From contig NZ_JAAOTJ010000015.1 in assembly GCF_011297335.1 (NCBI RefSeq), positions 86,948-150,947 on the forward strand: DNA of 64,000 nucleotides, written 5' to 3'. Origin of the DNA: Catellatospora methionotrophica (GTDB lineage Bacteria > Actinomycetota > Actinomycetes > Mycobacteriales > Micromonosporaceae). Position 1 is the stretch's first letter. The number at the start of each line of letters is the position of its first letter. Shown here one piece after another: positions 61,892 to 64,000 of the stretch. The notes under the pieces were generated by a model, which saw only the letters and a list, made by a program, of their open reading frames with translations, was not told where the DNA came from and did no database searches. Made by a program: the position numbers and the translations under genes.

Positions 61892-63106
61892 TCACCAGGC
61901 CAGCAGGGAGTGGACCACCGCGTCCGCGAGGAGACGGCCGCGCAGCGTCAGCGCCGCGCGGCCGTCCGCGTACGCGGAGGACTCCAGCAGCCCGTCGGCC
62001 AGTGCCCGGCCCGCCGCGACGCGCCCGGCGTCGTCGAGCACGTCCAGCGGCAGGCCCTCGATCAGGCGCAGCCGCAGCAGCACGTCCTCGGTGTGCTGCT
62101 GCTCGGCGGTGAGGATCTCCCGGCCCAGCCCCGGGGACAGGCCCTCGGCCAGCCGGGACGCGTACCGGGCCGGGTGCTTGACGTTCCACCAGCGCACCCC
62201 GCCGACGTGGCTGTGCGCGCCGGGTCCGAGGCCCCACCAGTCGCCGCCGCGCCAGTAGAGCAGGTTGTGCGCGCAGCGGGCGGCTTCGTCGGCGGCCCAG
62301 TTGGAGACCTCGTACCAGCCCAGCCCGGCGGCGGACAGCGCCGCCTCGGCCGCCAGGTAGCGGTCGGCGGCCACGTCGTCGTCCGGGGACGCGATCTCCC
62401 CGCGCCGGATCCGGGCCGCCAGGCGGGTGCCGTCCTCCACGATCAGGGCGTACGCGCTGACGTGGTCCACCCCCGCCCCCACCACCGCCGCCAGCGAGGC
62501 CGCGAAGTCGTCCTCGGTCTCCCCCGGCGTCCCGTAGATCAGGTCCAGGTTCACGTGCTCGAAGCCCGCCTCGCGTGCCTCAGTCGCGGCGGCCGGGGCG
62601 CGTCCGGCGGTGTGCTTGCGGTCCAGGATGCGCAGCACACCGGGCGCGGCGGACTGCATACCCAGGGAGATCCTGGTGAATCCGGCCTGCCGCAGCTCGC
62701 GCAGTGACGCCGGGCCGACGGACTCGGGGTTGGCCTCGGTGGTCACCTCGGCCCCGGCGGCCAGGCCCCAGGTGCGGTCGACCGCCTCCAGCATCCGGCC
62801 CAGCTGCGCGGGCTTGAGCAGGGTCGGCGTGCCGCCGCCGACGAACACGGTGTCCACCCGCGGCGGGGCGGGCAGCACCTTCGCGGCCAGCGCCAGCTCG
62901 GCCAGCACCGCCTCGACGTAGCCGTCGGTGTCCGCGCCGCCCAGCTCCGAGGCGGTGTAGGTGTTGAAGTCGCAGTAACCGCAGCGGCTGGCGCAGAACG
63001 GCACGTGCAGGTACACGCCGAAGCCGCGCCCGCCGACGTCGGTCAGCGCGGAGCCGGGAAGGGTGCCGTCGTCGGGGACGGGTTCACCGTCGGGGAGCTG
63101 TGCCAC
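61892..63106 (-). CDS. hemW: Radical SAM protein HemW (CPO-III-like)
   Basis: A 404-residue radical SAM enzyme of the HemW (heme chaperone) group, formerly annotated as oxygen-independent coproporphyrinogen oxidase. The cluster motif is VPFCASRCGYCDFNTY (CxxxCxxC plus the following Phe-x-Thr typical of HemW). Also present: VFVGGGTPTLLKPAQLGRMLEAV, EANPESVGPASLRELRQAGFTRISLGMQS and NLDLIYGTPGETEDDF. The C-terminal HemN-C-like domain follows. Start GTG gives MAQLPDGEPVPDDG; it is 17 bp from the divergent enoyl-CoA hydratase gene. Confidence 0.93.
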   Translation of the reverse strand: MAQLPDGEPVPDDGTLPGSALTDVGGRGFGVYLHVPFCASRCGYCDFNTYTASELGGADTDGYVEAVLAELALAAKVLPAPPRVDTVFVGGGTPTLLKPAQLGRMLEAVDRTWGLAAGAEVTTEANPESVGPASLRELRQAGFTRISLGMQSAAPGVLRILDRKHTAGRAPAAATEAREAGFEHVNLDLIYGTPGETEDDFAASLAAVVGAGVDHVSAYALIVEDGTRLAARIRRGEIASPDDDVAADRYLAAEAALSAAGLGWYEVSNWAADEAARCAHNLLYWRGGDWWGLGPGAHSHVGGVRWWNVKHPARYASRLAEGLSPGLGREILTAEQQHTEDVLLRLRLIEGLPLDVLDDAGRVAAGRALADGLLESSAYADGRAALTLRGRLLADAVVHSLLAW

Positions 63107-63123
63107 GGCTCTAGTCTGCCCTC

Positions 63124-63942
63124 ATGTCCTCACCTGACGCGCACCTCGTCCGGGCCACCCACGCCCGCGGCGTAACCACGATCACCCTCGACAGCCCGCA
63201 CAACCGCAACGCGCTGTCGCACCGGCTGATGACCGAGCTGCTGGCGGCGCTCGCCGAGGCGAACGCCGACGACCGGGTCCGGGTGATCGTGCTCGACCAC
63301 ACGGGGCCGGCCTTCTGCTCCGGGGCCGACCTGGCCGAGACCGCCGCCGCGGCGAAGTCGGGCCAGATGCCGGCCGCGCTGCTGGGTGACGTGCTGGGCG
63401 CGGTGGCCCGGTCGGCCAAGCCGGTGGTCGCCGCGGTGCGCGGACCGGCGCGGGCGGGCGGCCTGGGCCTGATCGCCGCCGCCGACCTGGCGGTGTGCAC
63501 GGCCGCGGCCACGTTCGCCTTCTCCGAGGTGCGGCTGGGTGTGGTGCCCGCGCTGATCTCGGCGACGGTGCTGCCCCGGCTGGCCCCGCGCGCCGCCGCG
63601 GAGCTGTACCTGACCGGGGACGTCTTCGACGGGGCCAGGGCCGCCGCGATCGGCCTGGTCACCGCGACCGCGCCGGACGACGACGTGGACGCGATCGTGG
63701 CGCGCTGGTGCGACAGCCTGGTCCGGGGTGCGCCGGCCTCGCTGGCGACCGCCAAGGAACTGCTGCGCCGCCGCGCGGAGCCGGAGCTGGACGCCGAACT
63801 GGCGTACCTGTCGGAAATCTCGCTGCGCTTCTTCGGGTCCGCGGAGGGCCGGGAAGGAGTCGCCGCATTCCGGGAGAAACGGGATGCAGCCTGGGTTCCG
63901 CGGCCCGACGAGGACGGTGCCGCAGTGGCGGACACGCCGTAG
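63124..63942 (+). CDS. Enoyl-CoA hydratase/isomerase family protein
   Basis: A 272-residue crotonase-fold protein. Oxyanion-hole text FCSGADLAETAAAAKSG and VRGPARAGGLGLIAAADLAVCTAAATFAFSEVRLGVVPALISATVLPRLAPRAAAELYLTGDVFDGARAAAIGLV. Of the two catalytic acids of classical hydratases, the position after GGLGL shows no Glu, and SEVRLGVVPA carries the Glu usually seen in the second loop. It may be a hydratase, isomerase or methylglutaconyl-type enzyme. The ATG follows TAGTCT (63112-63117) by 6 nt. Confidence 0.88.
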   Translation: MSSPDAHLVRATHARGVTTITLDSPHNRNALSHRLMTELLAALAEANADDRVRVIVLDHTGPAFCSGADLAETAAAAKSGQMPAALLGDVLGAVARSAKPVVAAVRGPARAGGLGLIAAADLAVCTAAATFAFSEVRLGVVPALISATVLPRLAPRAAAELYLTGDVFDGARAAAIGLVTATAPDDDVDAIVARWCDSLVRGAPASLATAKELLRRRAEPELDAELAYLSEISLRFFGSAEGREGVAAFREKRDAAWVPRPDEDGAAVADTP

Positions 63943-63971
63943 GCTGGTCTGCACGAGCCTGCGGGGGCGGG

Positions 63972-64000
63972 CGTCCGGAGGGCACTGTGCCCTCCGGACG
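63972..64000 (+). terminator. Perfect 14-bp hairpin at window end
   Basis: CGTCCGGAGGGCAC and its exact complement surround a single T (effective loop of a few bases), 29 bp after the enoyl-CoA hydratase stop. It is a strong terminator candidate; it may extend past the window. Confidence 0.7.

Overview
The window is about 64 kb of very GC-rich, densely coded DNA from an actinobacterium, most likely a member of the Micromonosporaceae. The support is gene content: the glyS - ArsR - zur - uppS - recO - era - cdd-like - corC - ybeY - phoH - rsmE - dnaJ2 - hrcA - hemW order shared with the Mycobacterium tuberculosis Rv2357c-Rv2388c region, DUF1876/DUF6158/DUF6703-type small proteins, an F420-type LLM oxidoreductase, many GTG starts, and many apparently leaderless genes (a TANNNT hexamer 6-7 nt before the start codon). 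The genus is an inference; no rRNA or tRNA gene was seen.

Region 1 (1-21.6 kb) is mostly accessory metabolism: a PLP-dependent decarboxylase cut by the window edge, GNAT acetyltransferase, MGT-type glycosyltransferase, acyl/aryl-AMP ligase, HEAT-like protein, a membrane-anchored alpha/alpha-barrel-like protein, a Tat-type beta-propeller lipoprotein, a membrane-anchored orphan CBM, quinone oxidoreductase, a RecQ helicase with a C-terminal phosphoribosyltransferase-like motif, F420 oxidoreductase, FAD oxidoreductase, DusB, DoxX, a 777-residue protein made of two isoprenyl-synthase-like halves, and a small protein with four DivIVA-type GYxxxxVD motifs.

Region 2 (21.6-32 kb) holds an OYE-family enzyme, a SigB/F/G-type sigma factor with a 47-residue GPGG membrane protein behind it, an EEP-family membrane protein, glycyl-tRNA synthetase, and a zinc regulon: a Zur-like box, znuA-znuC-znuB, an ArsR regulator, a 24-codon coupling ORF and zur, tightly packed with 4-bp overlaps.

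Region 3 (32-42 kb) contains a 633-residue acyl-CoA dehydrogenase with nested palindromes upstream, a TIGR03943/DUF318 permease pair, a TPP riboswitch driving a thiamine ECF transporter (YkoE-YkoD-YkoC), then uppS, recO and era.

Region 4 (41.8-51.9 kb) is an accessory block lying between era and the cdd-like gene, which are close neighbours in related genomes. It has an XRE-ImmA protein with HALGH in place of HExxH, purC, a VapBC-like pair, a secreted beta-propeller, a proline-rich repeat protein, and a LacI-controlled operon (Gfo/Idh/MocA oxidoreductase - DUF993 - sugar isomerase).

Region 5 (51.9-64 kb) returns to the conserved block: cdd-like, corC, ybeY, phoH, a serine hydrolase, HIT protein, SDR, rsmE, dnaJ, hrcA with CIRCE, DUF4870 protein, hemW and an enoyl-CoA hydratase. 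Several intergenic gaps carry long hairpins belonging to recurrent palindrome families, mostly between convergent genes, and two genes have tandem duplications running through their stop codons.
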